Made by a program: the position numbers and the translations under genes
The notes under the pieces: generated by a model
Database searches by the model: none
What the model was told of the DNA's origin: nothing
Seen by the model: the letters and a program-made list of their open reading frames with translations, nothing else
Part shown: positions 1 through 32,285 of the stretch, in pieces
How positions within the stretch are numbered: the stretch's first letter is position 1
Layout: each line of letters begins with the position of its first letter
DNA from: Sceloporus undulatus
Lineage: Eukaryota > Chordata > Lepidosauria > Squamata > Phrynosomatidae
DNA length: 64,000 nt
Direction: 5' to 3'
Assembly: GCF_019175285.1 (NCBI RefSeq)
Contig: NC_056530.1
Coordinates: forward strand, 3,225,320 to 3,289,319

Positions 1-359
1 TGCAGTGTGATTTGGATTTATAAATTAAGCAAGTCACAGTTCTGACTTTAAATGCCACTGGAATTAACTACAGTTAATTTAAAACCAAAAGTGGATCCTC
101 TGAAACCAGCACCCCTAAAAAGACAAAGGAGTGAAGAAGCCCAAGGCTTTCTGTGACTCCAGATAGTGAGAAATCATAACAAACTCCTCAAAAATTTAAA
201 AATCGACATCTCTTTCCGTGGGTTGTAGTCCAAAGCAAACTTGTGGCAAATAATATAAACAATGCCACCAGATTCTTTGTTGTTTTTGCTGTCACAGATT
301 AATACGACAAAATCAGTTCCCCGCTGTGTCTAAATGAACGATATGGGAGAGGCAGCTAG
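1..359. other. unassigned AT-rich sequence
   Basis: No ORF of note and no recognised repeat. Confidence 0.5.
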
Positions 360-399
360 GAAGGCAGGAAACTGCTGGACCTCTTACCCTTTCCCTCCA

Positions 400-535
400 C
401 CCCTCCCTTCTCCTTCTGTGTCGTGTCTTTTTAGATTGTAAGCCCGAGGGCAGGGAACCATCTAACTAAAAAGATTGCTGTGTAAATGTACAGTGCTTCA
501 TAAATAAAGGTTAATCATAATATAATAATAAGAAA
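400..535 (+). repeat. L2-type retrotransposon 3' tail
   Basis: Contains the motif TTTTTAGATTGTAAGCCCGA with GGGCAGGGAACC, then CATAAATAAAGGTTAATC and a TAA-type microsatellite tail. The same tail occurs at 37620-37745 and, inverted, at 59440-59570. An L2-like or L2-mobilised element is likely. Confidence 0.6.
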
Positions 536-719
536 CAAATGCTAACAAGAAATGCGAATGAGCAGCAGCAAACACACTGGCAGTCAAGCAGGATCTGTGT
601 GATGGAGAGAGAGCAAAGAATCCCTTTATCAAGGACTGACTTAGGGCCTTTCCTCAGTGTAGGCGCTTTCTATGTGGGCTTCTTTCTCTTTCTTTTGCTC
701 TGTACTCCCCTCCTGCTCT

Positions 720-1025
720 TTATTTCGAAGGCAGTGCTGCCTCCTTCTTGGGTCCATGGGCATCAGCTCTGCCTCTTTGCTGCCCTTGCAGCTCAGGGGC
801 CTCTTTCTCCTTTTCCAAAGTCTGTTGCCTTTTCCTTTTCTCTGCAATTCCCTCTCTCTTTGTAGAACTTGCCTCTCCCTTCTTGTCTCCTCCAGGGATG
901 TTAGCAAGACCCTTCTTTTGCTGTACCAATCCTTTCCATCCCTGAACTGCTCCTCTGTGTCCCCCTTTCCCCTTCCTATAGATGTTCCTGGTGTCTTCTG
1001 CTAGCTGCTTCTTAGTCTGTTTCAT
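720..1025 (-). other. 101-codon basic open frame, not recognised
   Basis: A minus-strand frame rich in Lys, Arg, Glu and Gln (starting MKQTKKQLAEDTRN). It lies in a long purine-rich strand, so the composition may be accidental. No family was recognised, no splice context is evident, and there is no matching upstream gene. Probably not a gene. Confidence 0.15.
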
Positions 1026-1034
1026 TTATCTATT

Positions 1035-1180
1035 TGATCTCTATCCCGCCTTCCTCCCAGAAGGGACCCAGGGAGGCTCACCAACACAATCTAAAAAACA
1101 TAATACAATAAAGCAATTAAAATATCATCTAAAACAGTATAAAATTACTACAGACATTAAAGCCACACTAAAAGCATGGT
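1035..1180 (-). repeat. L2-type 3' end
   Basis: Reverse of the common LINE tail: TCTATCCCGCCTTCCTCCCA then AGGCTCACCAACA and an A-rich stretch. Resembles the ends at 37765-37850 and 42760-42900. Confidence 0.5.
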
Positions 1181-1287
1181 ATCCAGCCAGTGTTTCCTTC
1201 TCCATCTGCTCCCAAGGAAGTTCTTGCCCTTCCTATATCCCTCTCCTAGAGATATTCCTCATTCCTCCCCAGTTTTCCTGTCACCTT

Positions 1288-1441
1288 GGCCTGTTACAGA
1301 CAGCCAAAATAAAGCTGCTTCGAGTCACAGTGGAGGTATGGTGATTCAATGATGCATGCGTCCTAAGAGTCCAGGAGCCACACCAAAGCCACGCTCCGCT
1401 GTGACTCGAAGCAGCTTTATTTTGGCTGTCTGTAACAGGCC
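1288..1441. mobile_element. foldback MITE, TACAGAC family, copy 1 (3-bp TSD)
   Basis: Ends GGCCTGTTACAGAC and its exact complement; flanked by CTT on both sides (1285-1287, 1442-1444). The arms share AAAATAAAGCTGCTTCGAGT. Non-autonomous; the 3-bp duplication and GG..CC ends suggest a PIF/Harbinger-type transposase. Confidence 0.75.
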
Positions 1442-1869
1442 CTTGTCTTTACAATGGCATCTTCTGCTCTTCATCGTTTCCGTCCTCATCCTTTGAGTCT
1501 TTTCTCCCTGTTGGCCTCCACCATTTTCTGGCACGCTTCATTCATTTTTATTGTTCTCTCTCTCTCTCTGTCTCTTTCTCATCACACAGATCCTGCTTTA
1601 TTGCCATTGGGTTTACGACTGCTGGCTTCCATTCACATTTCTGGTCGAGTTGGCCTTTGTTTCTTGCCTTCTCGGTTGCCCTTGCAGCTGATGGACCTCA
1701 GGAGAAGGGAGGCTGGCTCGGAGGGGGCAACAAGGGCAGGGGCGAGCGAAGAAGGAGGCAGGAAAAGGCCCCCAAATGGGGAAAGGTCCAATAACGGAGG
1801 GAGAGGGAAAAGAAGGGAGTGTGGAAAGAGGGGAATGGGGCAGGAGGTGAAAGTGGAAAGGGAAAATGC

Positions 1870-2055
1870 TGGGCACAGCCTTATTCCAGGTGGGGCCTGG
1901 CCAAAGCAGAAGAGAGTGCCACTGTTACTTCCCTCGATCTAGACGTTATACTTCTATTGATGCACGCTAGAATCGCATTGGCCTTTTTAGCTGCAGCACC
2001 ACACTCTTGGCTCAACTCCTGCTCTGCTAGGGCTCCTAGATCCCTTTCACATGGA
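1870..2055 (-). mobile_element. CR1 ORF2 fragment
   Basis: Minus-strand sequence matching the CR1 ORF2 stretch that encodes NKANAILGCI and SALVR, as in the copies at 28.7 kb and 62.5 kb. No 3' end is retained. Confidence 0.7.
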
Positions 2056-2099
2056 CTCTTGCCCTTCTTCGAACCATAAGCAGAACCGTCATAAAACGA

Positions 2100-2480
2100 A
2101 CAAACCCAGCCTCACCTGAGCGAAGACTCCGAGGGAGAAAAGCGACGAACCGAGCCCCGCCTCCTCCGCTCTTTTTCTCTCTCCTTCCTTCTTTCCTTCC
2201 TTCTCTGACAGAAAACTCACCGCTCTGAGGAGGAGCGCGAGAACGCGCACGGTGCTTCCAAGCTCTCGCGAGACTTTAACCCTCCCCCCCCGACTTTTAT
2301 GTTTTTCCCTCTTGCCTTTGAGCCTCCCAAGAATGAAGGACCCGGATGTAAGCGCAGATTTGCCCCTCAGGGATGAGGCAACGGTCTCTAGTCTGCGCAC
2401 TCTCTGATTGGTGGACCAGGTCACGTGGGCAATAAAAGGCGGCCTCTTCTGCTCCCTCCCTTCCCTTCAGCTTTTCCAGA
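2100..2480. other. unassigned GC-rich unique sequence
   Basis: Contains CpG-bearing stretches and a CTTCCTTCTTTCC tract. It ends in GGTCACGTGGGCAATAAAAGG, an E-box beside a TATA-like motif, so a promoter is conceivable, but no following gene was found. Confidence 0.3.
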
Positions 2481-2504
2481 GCTTGTGAATGAGGGATATA
2501 TGCG

Positions 2505-2507
2505 CGC

Positions 2508-2538
<31 letters not shown>

Positions 2539-2550
2539 GACATACACACA

Positions 2551-2613
<63 letters not shown>

Positions 2614-2885
2614 ATATATATACACACACAGAGACATGCACACATACACACACATATATATATAACACACAGACATATATATATATATATATACACACAC
2701 ATATATATATACACCCACAGACACACACACATATATATACACACAGACACACATATATATATACACACATATACACAGTACACAGACATATATACATACA
2801 TACATATATACACACAGACATATATATATATACACACACACACAGACATATATATATACACCCCCACACACTGATATATATATAT

Positions 2886-2924
<39 letters not shown>

Positions 2925-2940
2925 TAAATATATACATATA
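2505..2940. repeat. compound TA/CA/GA microsatellite
   Basis: About 430 bp of alternating (TA)n and (CA)n blocks with CAGA interruptions, ending in (GA)n. Open frames across it, rich in Tyr, Ile and Cys or His and Thr, are artefacts. Confidence 0.95.
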
Positions 2941-2952
2941 TATAGTCATATA

Positions 2953-3188
2953 CAGTGGCCCCTTGTTATCCACTGGGGTTTGGTTCCAAGATCCCCCGTG
3001 GATAACAAAATCCCTGGATGCTCAAGTCCCATTAAATATCATGACATAAAAAATGGAAAATCAAGGTTTGATATTTTTTTTTTTTTATCAAGGTTTGATA
3101 TTTGAAATTTATACTTTTTTTGAACATTTTCAAACCGTGTATGCTTGAATCCGTGTACAAAAAATCCATGTATAAGAAGGGTGGACTG
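2953..3188. mobile_element. Tigger-like MITE, copy 1 (TA TSD)
   Basis: Starts CAGTGGCCCCTTGTTATCCA and ends ATAAGAAGGGTGGACTG, flanked by TA. Interior carries the family's TGGATGCTCAAGTCCCATTA. Tc1/mariner-pogo type by ends and TA duplication. Confidence 0.7.
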
Positions 3189-3287
3189 TATAGATATACA
3201 CACACGAGGGATAGAAATACATACGTATGTATGTATGTATGTATGTACATACATGTATACACACAAATGTACTTATGTATACACGCA

Positions 3288-3475
3288 CAGTTGGCCCTCC
3301 TTATCCAAGGGTTTTTTATCTACAGATTCAAGCATCCATGGCTCAAAAATATTCAGAAAAAGCATCAATTCCAAATAACAAACCTTGATTTTCCATTTTA
3401 TGTAAGGAACACCATTTTGTTATGCCATTGGATTGAATGGGACTTGAGCATCCATGGATTTTGTTATCCACCTGA
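3288..3475. mobile_element. Tigger-like MITE, copy 2 (partial)
   Basis: Starts CAGTTGGCCCTCCTTATCCA and contains GGGACTTGAGCATCCATGG; the far end stops at TTATCCACCTGAG beside a GT microsatellite. Confidence 0.65.
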
Positions 3476-3576
3476 GTGTGTGTGTTTGTGTGTATTGCAT
3501 TTATAGTCTCTCTTTATCTTAGAAGGTTGTTGGGTTTATATCCTGCGTTTAATTAGGAGGATTAGGTAATACCCCA

Positions 3577-4160
3577 GAGGGGATCCAAACTCAAAATGGA
3601 CTTGATTAGAAAGCTGGGCCAAAATTAACACAACGAACTTCATAGATACATAGATATAGGATGGGGGACACTTGGTTTAACGAGATTCTGTGTGAAAGGG
3701 ATCTAGGAATCCTAGTCGACCACAGGTTAAACATGAGTTAACAGTGTGACACGAAGCTAAAAAGGCCAATGCAATTTTTAGCTGCATCAACAGTATAGAT
3801 TCCTTAGAAGTCTTTAAACAGAGACTAGATGGCCATCTGTCAGGGATGCTTTGATTGAGATTTCCTGCACAGCAGAATGGGGTTGGACTGGATGGCCTTT
3901 TGGGTCTCTTCCAACTCTTATGATTCTATGATTTTACATCAAGGGAAGTAATAGTGCCACTGTAGTCTGCTTTGGTCAGGCCCCACCTGGAATACTGTGT
4001 CCAGTTCTGGGCACCACAATTCAAAAAGGACATTGAGAAACTGGAGCGTGTCCAAAGGAGGACGACTAAAATGGTGAAGGATCTGGAAACCATGCTCTAT
4101 GAGGAAAGACTCAAGGAGCTGGGTATGTTTAGCCTGGAGAAAAGAAGCTTAAGAGGTGAT
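3577..4160 (+). mobile_element. CR1 ORF2 fragment, host of an inserted CR1 3' end
   Basis: Translates as CR1 ORF2: WAKIN, ERDLGILVDHRLNMS, ANAIFSCI, then after an interruption [39 protein letters not shown]. The reading frame is degraded. The interruption at ~3798-3937 is another CR1 end. Confidence 0.8.
3798..3937 (+). mobile_element. CR1 3' end inserted in CR1
   Basis: 140 bp with TTAGAAGTCTTTAAACAG, GATGGCCATCTGTCAGGGAT and the CR1 terminus ATGATTCTATGATTTTA. It splits the host frame between the coding for the CIN and SREV blocks. Confidence 0.75.
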
Positions 4161-4647
4161 GGTCAAGTTTGGACCCAAAAGGTGATCTACCCCTGCATTA
4201 TGTGTTCTTTATCATTCTGAACCAGCCCTTGGTGAAAGTAAGAAAAATTCCGTGCACAAGTACTTTCGCTCCTGCTCTTTTTGTTCCTAAGAAAGGTTGG
4301 AAAAATGCTGTTTCTTTGGCTCCAGCAAAATGATAACCTTACAGAATTTGGGTACTCCTACAGACACAGGGAAATAACTTGAATAAATGTCTTCCAGCAA
4401 TGGGCTACAATTTATTCTTGACACTAAAGGACTTGTGTAGCTAAGCTGGCAGCAAGATTCAAAGGTTTTAGGAATATTAAGAATTCTGTACGCCATTCCA
4501 TTATTCATAACATTGTTGTTTCATTTCAAAGTGTTTTATACAGTTTTATCTTTTTAAAACATATTTTATTCTTTTAATAGCTATCTATTTTAACATTGTA
4601 ATAATTTAATTCTTTTTTAATGCATCTCTTTTCTGTTTTTAATTGTA

Positions 4648-4845
4648 CAGTCAGACCTCCATTTTTGTGGAGGATCCATTCTGGACCTCTCTGCGAAAAT
4701 AGAGACTTGCCTATATTCAAGCCCCATAGGCTTGAATGGGGAGTGTGCCTGTGAGCGAGCGCCATTGGGGTGCACCTTATGGAAAAGAATGAAGGTCGCT
4801 CCTCCATAAATATTCAAGACTGTGGACCTCAAGTCCATGAGAAAG
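4648..4845. mobile_element. Tigger-like MITE, divergent partial copy
   Basis: Begins ACAGTCAGACCTCCATTTTT with a near palindromic TTGTGGAGGATCC and has TATTCAAGCCCCATAGGCTT. The right end is not clear. Confidence 0.45.
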
Positions 4846-5538
4846 GAGAGGTGACTTTATTGTTCTTTTAATATTGTGAAGCCACTCTGAGTCCCATTTC
4901 TGGGAAAAGAATGGGATACAAGAATAACAATATGGCATGCATCTCTTACGGTTACCTGCTGTTTCCAAGGCCCACAAAATTTCATCTGAATTCGGTCTGC
5001 CTCATACAATTTTATTGTTTAATTTTTTGCAATTTACAACTGCCCAGCTGCTAAGCACATTTTGACTGAACAACAAAAACACTGTTCTCCTCTGGGTGTA
5101 TCATACAGCTGATTTTATTTACATGCATTGTGAAGATGGTCTAGTGGTACATTTAGATCTACGTGAATGTTCAAAATTAAATTATACAGAGCTACACAGT
5201 CATAATGCAGAAAAGAAAAATCAGCTAATAGTTGTCAGCCATCGCTGCAGAAAACATCTAGATATTCCCAAAGAATGTATGTGCTGAATGGGTCCTAAAT
5301 TCTAACTTGCAGAGCTAGACTGTATTTTTCTACAGAGTAGAACCTCTAGAAAGACTTCATGGCTTCAAAAGAGCCACCGTTTCCTGCAGATTTTTCTTAT
5401 GAATATTGGAGCAACATCCAAAGATAGATTCAACAATCTGAAGGAATTCTTTCCCCCCTTGTCATGGAAAGGAGTCAAGGGAGAGTCAAGGTAAGGGAAA
5501 CAACACCTGTGAGGTGACCAGACTAAAATGCTGATCAG

Positions 5539-5690
5539 GGTTGCATCTGCACTGCAGAAATAATCCAGCTTGACACCACTGTAACTGCCATGGCTCAATG
5601 CTATGGAAGTCTGGGAATTGTAGTTTGTTATGGCAACAGAGCCGGCTAAATGTCTCACAAATATCTTATTTCTGCAGTGCGAATGCAGCC
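5539..5690. mobile_element. foldback MITE, ATAATCCAG family, copy 1 (3-bp TSD)
   Basis: Ends GGTTGCATCTGCACTGCAGA and the inverse TGCAGTGCGAATGCAGCC; CAG on both sides (5536-5538, 5691-5693). The arms hold TGGCTCAATGCTATGG and AATTGTAGTTTGTTATGGC. Confidence 0.75.
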
Positions 5691-6088
5691 CAGGACATGT
5701 ACATGCTCTGTACATGTACATCATCCTATACTTTCAGGATTTCAAAGCACTGAAGGAGACCCTTCACAGGATGTCACCCTCTTCCCCAAGAATCAGAGTG
5801 TTATTCAGCACACAGCACACTCCTATGCTGACTTCCAGTTATGCCAATGAAGTGTATTTTGATGCATACACACAAATGTTTAAGGATTGCCTTACAATGT
5901 AACCTCTCAAGAGTACTGAACTAAACACACACAGCTTGAAAAGGTTCGATGACAACAGGCATCACTTAGCACTGAAGAGCAGTATTTACTAACCAAAAAA
6001 AGAAGGGAAGTTGGTGTGTGAGAAAATATCCCATGCCTTATTATTTCCACATTTTAACAACACTATAATTTTTTTTTTAAAAAGACAA

Positions 6089-6535
6089 TGGCTTGGGCCC
6101 AGGATACCTAAAGGACCACCTCTCCCCGTACATTCCGCCTCGCACCCTCAGAACGTCTGGGCAGCAATTACTGAAGGTCCCTGGGGCTAGATTATCCTCC
6201 ACCTCACGGAGGACATTTTCCACTGCTGCCCCAGCCCTTTGGAATACACTGCCCACTGAGCTCCGCTCGACTACCACCCTGGCCCAATTCAGGAAGGACC
6301 TGAAAACCTTCCTGTTCCAACAGGCATTCCCCGACTAAAATCCTGTGGGCCTCCCTCCTCTTTCGTGGCCAAGAGGTTGGGCTATGGGGCATTTTAGCCT
6401 GTTTTTTTTTAAATTGTAATTGGTTGTTTGATTTGTATTGTATTTATTCTGTTTTTAACTATTTGCTGTAAGCCGCCCTGATCTTGGGAAGGAGTGGGGT
6501 ACAAATAAAAACTTTATTTTATTTATATTATTTAC
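6089..6535 (+). mobile_element. L2 LINE 3' end with ORF2 C-terminus
   Basis: 81-residue open end of ORF2: YLKDHLSPYIPPRTLRTSG, then FSTAAPALWNTLPTELR and FRKDLKTFLFQQAF, stop. The L2 tail follows: GCTGTAAGCCGCCCTGATC and an ATTTTATTTA repeat. Same family, other subfamily, as the L2 at 25.3 kb. Confidence 0.85.
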
Positions 6536-6539
6536 ATGT

Positions 6540-8436
6540 GTGATGCATCTTCATCTGGTGCCAAAACTGGTGCCATGCCAGCGTTTAAGGTTCAGACTTC
6601 CCCACATGCGACTGGGAGAAGTTATTGCAAACCTTAGAAACCACCAGCAGGCATAGATCTGGGGTGGGAAAGCTTAGGTCCTTCATATGTTTTGGACTGC
6701 AACTACCATAATCTTTTTTCTTTAGCCATGCTGGTCAGGGCTGATGGGACTGACATGACAACAGATTGTGGAAAGCTCCCTGATATGTTGCTTTGCCACA
6801 AAGAAGTAGATCATGTCAACAATGGCCAAATGTGCCCCATTGCTAACATTCCAAGTTGAAAGTCAGGTTAGATATCTGAAAAGCTAACAAATCAACCAAC
6901 TAACCAACCAAAAAAAAAAATAATAATAAAAAAAAGGGGGGGGGGGAGAAAGGAAATGCGAACAAAGGTGCTAGAACAGACATGATTTAAAAGAAACATG
7001 ATCAGACATCACCCTACTTTTCACAGGATAACTCATCTGTTATCAGTCACCCTCCTGAACTTATGAAAAAGCCTGCATATATCTGACCACTGGTCTCCCC
7101 TGCCAGTTCTGTCTTTGGTCCAAATGCTATGCCATTACAAGAGTGAAAATGTAAAGATCTCCTGCTCCAGTTACACTCATTCTGTCTAGAGCTCATTCAA
7201 CAACAATGCATACTACATTCAACTAAATTGTTCCTATTCTATAAATACCATTTTAAAAAAACATTAAATAAATCGTAAGAAGTGCAATCAGTCAACACAG
7301 AGGCCCATATTTTGCTGCTTGAGGCTGGAACTCAATGAATAACTCAGGTATAATATTCTGTGGTCAGGTCAGGCAGTTTAACAACACAATTGCCATTTTG
7401 TGGTTATGCAGCGTGGCATTCATGCCATTAGAAAGCCAACTCTTGCATTAATCATCAAAAGGCAACAAGGAGATTAAAAGGCCTTTTGTTCCCAGCACCT
7501 CATCTCCCCTGCTATGTAATTCTTTAATGAGCAAAATGCTTTGCATAGTTCACAAATGAATGAAACTGACTACGTGGAGGTTCTTCAAGACAACTGTGCC
7601 CAGTCAATATTCACAAGTTACTTCGTATGATTCATGTTTCTGAAGTATTGTCTAGTGATAAGATACTCCTGCCAATAGTGAATAATGCATAACTGTATAG
7701 AGGATCATTTAGTGCCAAGTATGCCATAAACAAACATCTTTCCCCCTAAGAGTTAAAGCAAGTGCAAGTGTGGTGAAACTGTGCATTAAAATGCCTCACT
7801 GTTAGTTCTCACTCCTCAGTTCGAATCAGTCATTGTCTACATGTGTAGCAGAAAGAGATAAGACACTGGTGTATTAATGCTTTAGATAAAATACAGGGTG
7901 ACATTTTTGTATTCGCCATAAAAATGAAAACAAACCAATAAACCATATTCTAGCAATTCCAGGAAAAACGTTCTATCCTATTCCACTCCCTGCGGAGCTA
8001 TTTCTTCTATTTGCAGGGAACTTTTATCCTACGGGAAATGCAATCTCCTGTCTACTGTATGCAAGTATAGTCCACTGAACTCATCCCACTGAATATGTAC
8101 TTAAGACACATGGGGTGAAATTCTAATGTGAACAGGATCACAGTGCACATTTGCAGAAAGAAAGGATGCTTTAAAGTGCAAATAGCAACCAATATGAAAA
8201 ATCCCACTAAAAAGTAGAAATCATTAGGATAGCCGGTCGTTCTTATGTCATAACGTTCTTACAACCTAGAGATTTCAAAACAATTCTGGGTCAGGATGTA
8301 CCTGTGGTGATATGTGGTGTGCCCTGGCTCAAAAGGGCTGGACTATGAGTCACACACAGTGCCAAAGATCATGTTACCCGATACAGAATGTTGAATCATC
8401 TCTAGGAAAATTTTGCTAAACAACCAAAGTATGGAT
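6540..8436. other. repeat-poor AT-rich sequence
   Basis: No ORF over 60 codons. A short AACTACCATAATC/TTAGCCATGCTGG motif at 6690-6760 belongs to a dispersed MITE. Homopolymers at 6911-6950. May be distal NIPAL3 3' UTR or intergenic. Confidence 0.4.
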
Positions 8437-9636
8437 TTTATTTAAAATTTATCTCTCCTACTTCCAACCTGGAAACAGGAGATTTCTATGGGAAAAGAAA
8501 ATATAGTATGTACAGAGAAGACAAATCCTACAGTATGTTCCATTACAGCACTAAAATGAATTACATCTTCTCAGGATGGCTGTGGCAAAAGAAAATGGAA
8601 AAACATTAAATTTGGGTCTAAAGAAAGCTAACTAAACATTTCTTGGAAAATATTAATCCATTTCATTTCAATACATGGGTGCACTGAAAGAACACTGATC
8701 ATTGCTACATTGGAGACTTGAGAAATCCTAGGTAATTAAGCTACCATTTAAAAACACTGGCAGTCAGTCTTGCAGTAAAGGTGGCCAGGTAAGAACAGAG
8801 TTAAAATAATGCTGTTCTTTTAAGGAAAGATCTGAACTGCTATAATATTAGATTAAATATTGGAAAGCAGGTGGATGCTGTGGGAGAATATTTAGTCTTA
8901 TTTGACATCTTCAAATCTTATGACATTGTAAGTTCTTTCTATGCACTACAAAGTGGTAGTTAAATCATGCTAGTTGGGGATGATTAGTACTACAGCCAAC
9001 ACACTCTGGCCCATTTAAACAGGAATCTACTGCTCCATACATATATACATATACATATAGATATATATAGTGAGGAGTGGGCCTGAACCCAAAGCCCTGC
9101 CTATACTCTATGCAATTTACTCAAGACTGCCTCATTCTGATCCCCTCTCCCTACGTGCTGAACTATAGCTTCCATCCCTGTTGCCCTCCAGGTAATGTGT
9201 CATTTATAATATCTATAACCCCAACCAGCAACGTGTGGACAGGAGAAAATGAGATCTGAAGTGCAAGACATCTGGAAAGAGCTGGGTTGGGAAAAGGTTG
9301 GTCTAAGAAGACATGTGCTAACTGGCTCCATAGGGAGTGCTTTATCATAACAGAAAGGCTAAACTCATCCTTTGGTGTCTGTTATTTTGTAAGCAATACT
9401 ACAGACCATGTAATTCCCTATGCATTTCATCTGATGAGACTGTAGGCATCATGGAACAGTTTAGCTTAGCTTTTGGTATACAGTTGATCAACTGCAGTTT
9501 GGTCTTTAAAGCTATAATTTGTATTAATTTTAACCACATTTCAGATGACCTTTTAGTGAAATGAAAGAAAGAGAGAGAAATAAATAAATAAGATTGACCA
9601 CACATGTGGACCCATTATGCCAGTCCTCAAGGACAT
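8437..9636 (-). other. probable NIPAL3 3' UTR
   Basis: No recognised repeat follows the NIPAL3 stop. The first AATAAA seen on the minus strand is at 8437-8442. The true cleavage site is not proven and the UTR may run further. Confidence 0.4.
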
Positions 9637-30284
<20,648 letters not shown>

Positions 30285-30397
30285 TGTGGCTTATTCATAC
30301 ATTCTCTTTCCAGATTGTTCACATGAGGCAATGTTTTAAATTACACAGGGAACAATGGGATCCACTTGTCTCCACCACTCCATTTGCTGGCAAAGAG
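30285..30397 (-). other. NIPAL3: NIPAL3 5' UTR part of first coding exon
   Basis: Upstream of the ATG the minus strand keeps no obvious repeat up to a good 3' splice site, TTCTGTTTATTTTGTAG, ending at 30398. This suggests a spliced 5' leader. Inferred from splice consensus only. Confidence 0.45.
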
Positions 30398-30621
30398 CTA
30401 CAAAATAAACAGAAGCCAGTAGAAGCCAGTAGAGTCCAGGTGACTTGTTCACTGTCAGTCCTCTTTCTATACAAAATATTGGAGGGGGCACATGTGTATG
30501 TATGTGTCAGAAGGGGGTGAATTTAATCTCAGAAGTGATCCTAACAGCTCAAAGTTTCCAGCAAGGCTATCTTTCTCAGCCAGTGTAACAGAATACGGGT
30601 GCAGCATGGAGATCAAGCTGA

Positions 30622-30831
30622 TGCTGCATTGCAGAATTAATGCAGTCTGACACTGCTTTAACTGCTGTGGCTCAATGGTCTGGAATTCTGGGAATTGTAG
30701 TTTTGTGAGATATTTAGCTTTCTTAGCTCTGGTGCCACAACAAACTACAAATCCCAGAATTCGAAAGGATGGAGCCTTGACAGTTAAAGTGATGTCAAAC
30801 TGCATTAATTCTGCACTGCGACAGCAGCCTA
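30622..30831. mobile_element. foldback MITE, ATAATCCAG family, copy 3
   Basis: Left GCATTGCAGAATTAATGCAG and right CTGCATTAATTCTGCACTGC; internal GGAATTGTAGTTTTGTGAG pairs with CAAACTACAAATCCCAG. Confidence 0.7.
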
Positions 30832-31203
30832 AAGCACAACCCTGTCTGAAATGCTCCCATTTCCCACAAACTCACTCCATAGCCAAGCTGTTTGTTTTTG
30901 CTCTGATCCCCCATATTTTCAAATGCCATAGTACAACAATGGCCTACCTCACAAGGCTGTGAGGTATACCAGGATAACATTATGAACAAAGTGCTTTGAA
31001 AGTTTGAGGTTTGTTGTTATTTCAGGTATTTATATATTTTCCTAATTAAAATAAAAGTCTTCATGCCAGCTCACCAGAACTAATACAACATTAAAAAAAA
31101 TCATGTTATTTAAAAGAGCAACCTGACAATGAGAAAGAGCGCAAGCAGTACCAGCAACACTCAATAAAGCAATCAATATAAAAGCAGTTAGGAAAATGAT
31201 ACA

Positions 31204-31552
31204 GGGGGGATACAGACCGCCCCAAAAGGGCGGCCTGCCGGTGCCTCCTTTTCCGCCAGCAGATAGCCGCAGCGGATAAACCGCACGGTTTCTCACTAGC
31301 AAAAAAAGAACTCACAAAAAGCGGGTTCTTTTTGTGGTGCACTTCTTCTGATGCCCGAGTGTGCCAATGGCGCACTCATGACTTCACAAGTGTGCCACGA
31401 CATGCAGATGCTAAACGTCCATCGCGTCAAAATGGCGCCACCATTTTGATGTACGGAATATGTATTAGGGTTAGGGAGCGTCTGCATGGTGCACGCTTCC
31501 TAACCTTAGTACCACCACCGCCACACCACATTTTGCCTGTCTGTAACGGGCC
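31204..31552. mobile_element. GC-rich foldback element, TACAGAC family, copy 5 (ACA TSD)
   Basis: Ends GGGGGGATACAGACCGCCCC and CTGTCTGTAACGGGCC, flanked by ACA (31201-31203, 31553-31555). Same subfamily as 23016, opposite orientation. Confidence 0.75.
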
Positions 31553-31883
31553 ACAGACAGTGGGATAAAGTTCAGTTGAAAGCCTGGGAGAAACAGAGGG
31601 TTTTAATCTGATACTAGAATTACTGGAACAAGTAATGAAGCAACCTCAACTAGCTATTCTGGGGAAAACATGGGATAGTTCATTATTATTATTATAGATG
31701 ATGATGATAATGACACCACCTGACTGTTTGGGAAGGAGACTCATAGAACATAAGGAGATGTCTTATCAATGGTTCGCTCAACTCAGCATGGCCTGCAAGA
31801 GGTTCCTCAAGCCTATGTCCTCCAGGTGGAATGGATTACAACTCTCACCATCCCCAGCCAGTATGATATGATAGGAGGTATAG

Positions 31884-32050
31884 TCTGAGCTAGTGTGATG
31901 TACTAGTTTGAGTGTAGGACTGCAATGCTGGAGATCAGACTTTGATTTCATTTGGCCATGGAAACCCACTAGGTGACCTTGGGTGCGTCACACATTCTCA
32001 GCTCCAAAACAAACAAAAACAAAACCATGATAGGTTTCTGTAATTACTGC
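31884..32050 (+). mobile_element. tRNA-derived CORE-type SINE, copy 2
   Basis: AGTGTGATGTACTAGTTTGA head, then GGAAACCCACTAGGTGACCT and CCATGATAGG; old and internally deleted. Confidence 0.65.
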
Positions 32051-32104
32051 AATCCAGTGGTTCCACCTAAATTAGGATTTATATAAAGGGTGACTGACAA
32101 GTCT

Positions 32105-32285
32105 CATTAATTTCAGTAGCTTTTTCAGACTATGTGGCCATGTTCTAGAAGAGTTTCTTCCTGCCAGCTTCTTTCTCTGAAGATGGCAGCCACAGATGCT
32201 GACGAAACCTCAGGAAGAAACTCTTCTATAACATGGCCACACAGCCTGAAAAACCCACAAAAATCTATGGATACCGGCCTTGAAA
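32105..32285. repeat. interspersed repeat with GGCATCTTCAGAG-type palindrome
   Basis: TATGTGGCCATGTTCTAGAA and AACATGGCCACACAGCC are inverted around TCTGAAGATGGCAGCC; ends in CCGGCCTTGAAAGCCTTTGA. Class uncertain. Confidence 0.5.

Noticed and set aside
720-1025. Basic Lys/Glu-rich frame as a nuclear protein exon
   Set aside because: Purine-rich strand composition alone would give it; alternate frames of the same stretch are equally open.
2297-2973. Several 150-200-codon frames rich in Cys, Tyr, Ile and Val on both strands
   Set aside because: They are translations of the TA/CA microsatellite and occur in all frames.
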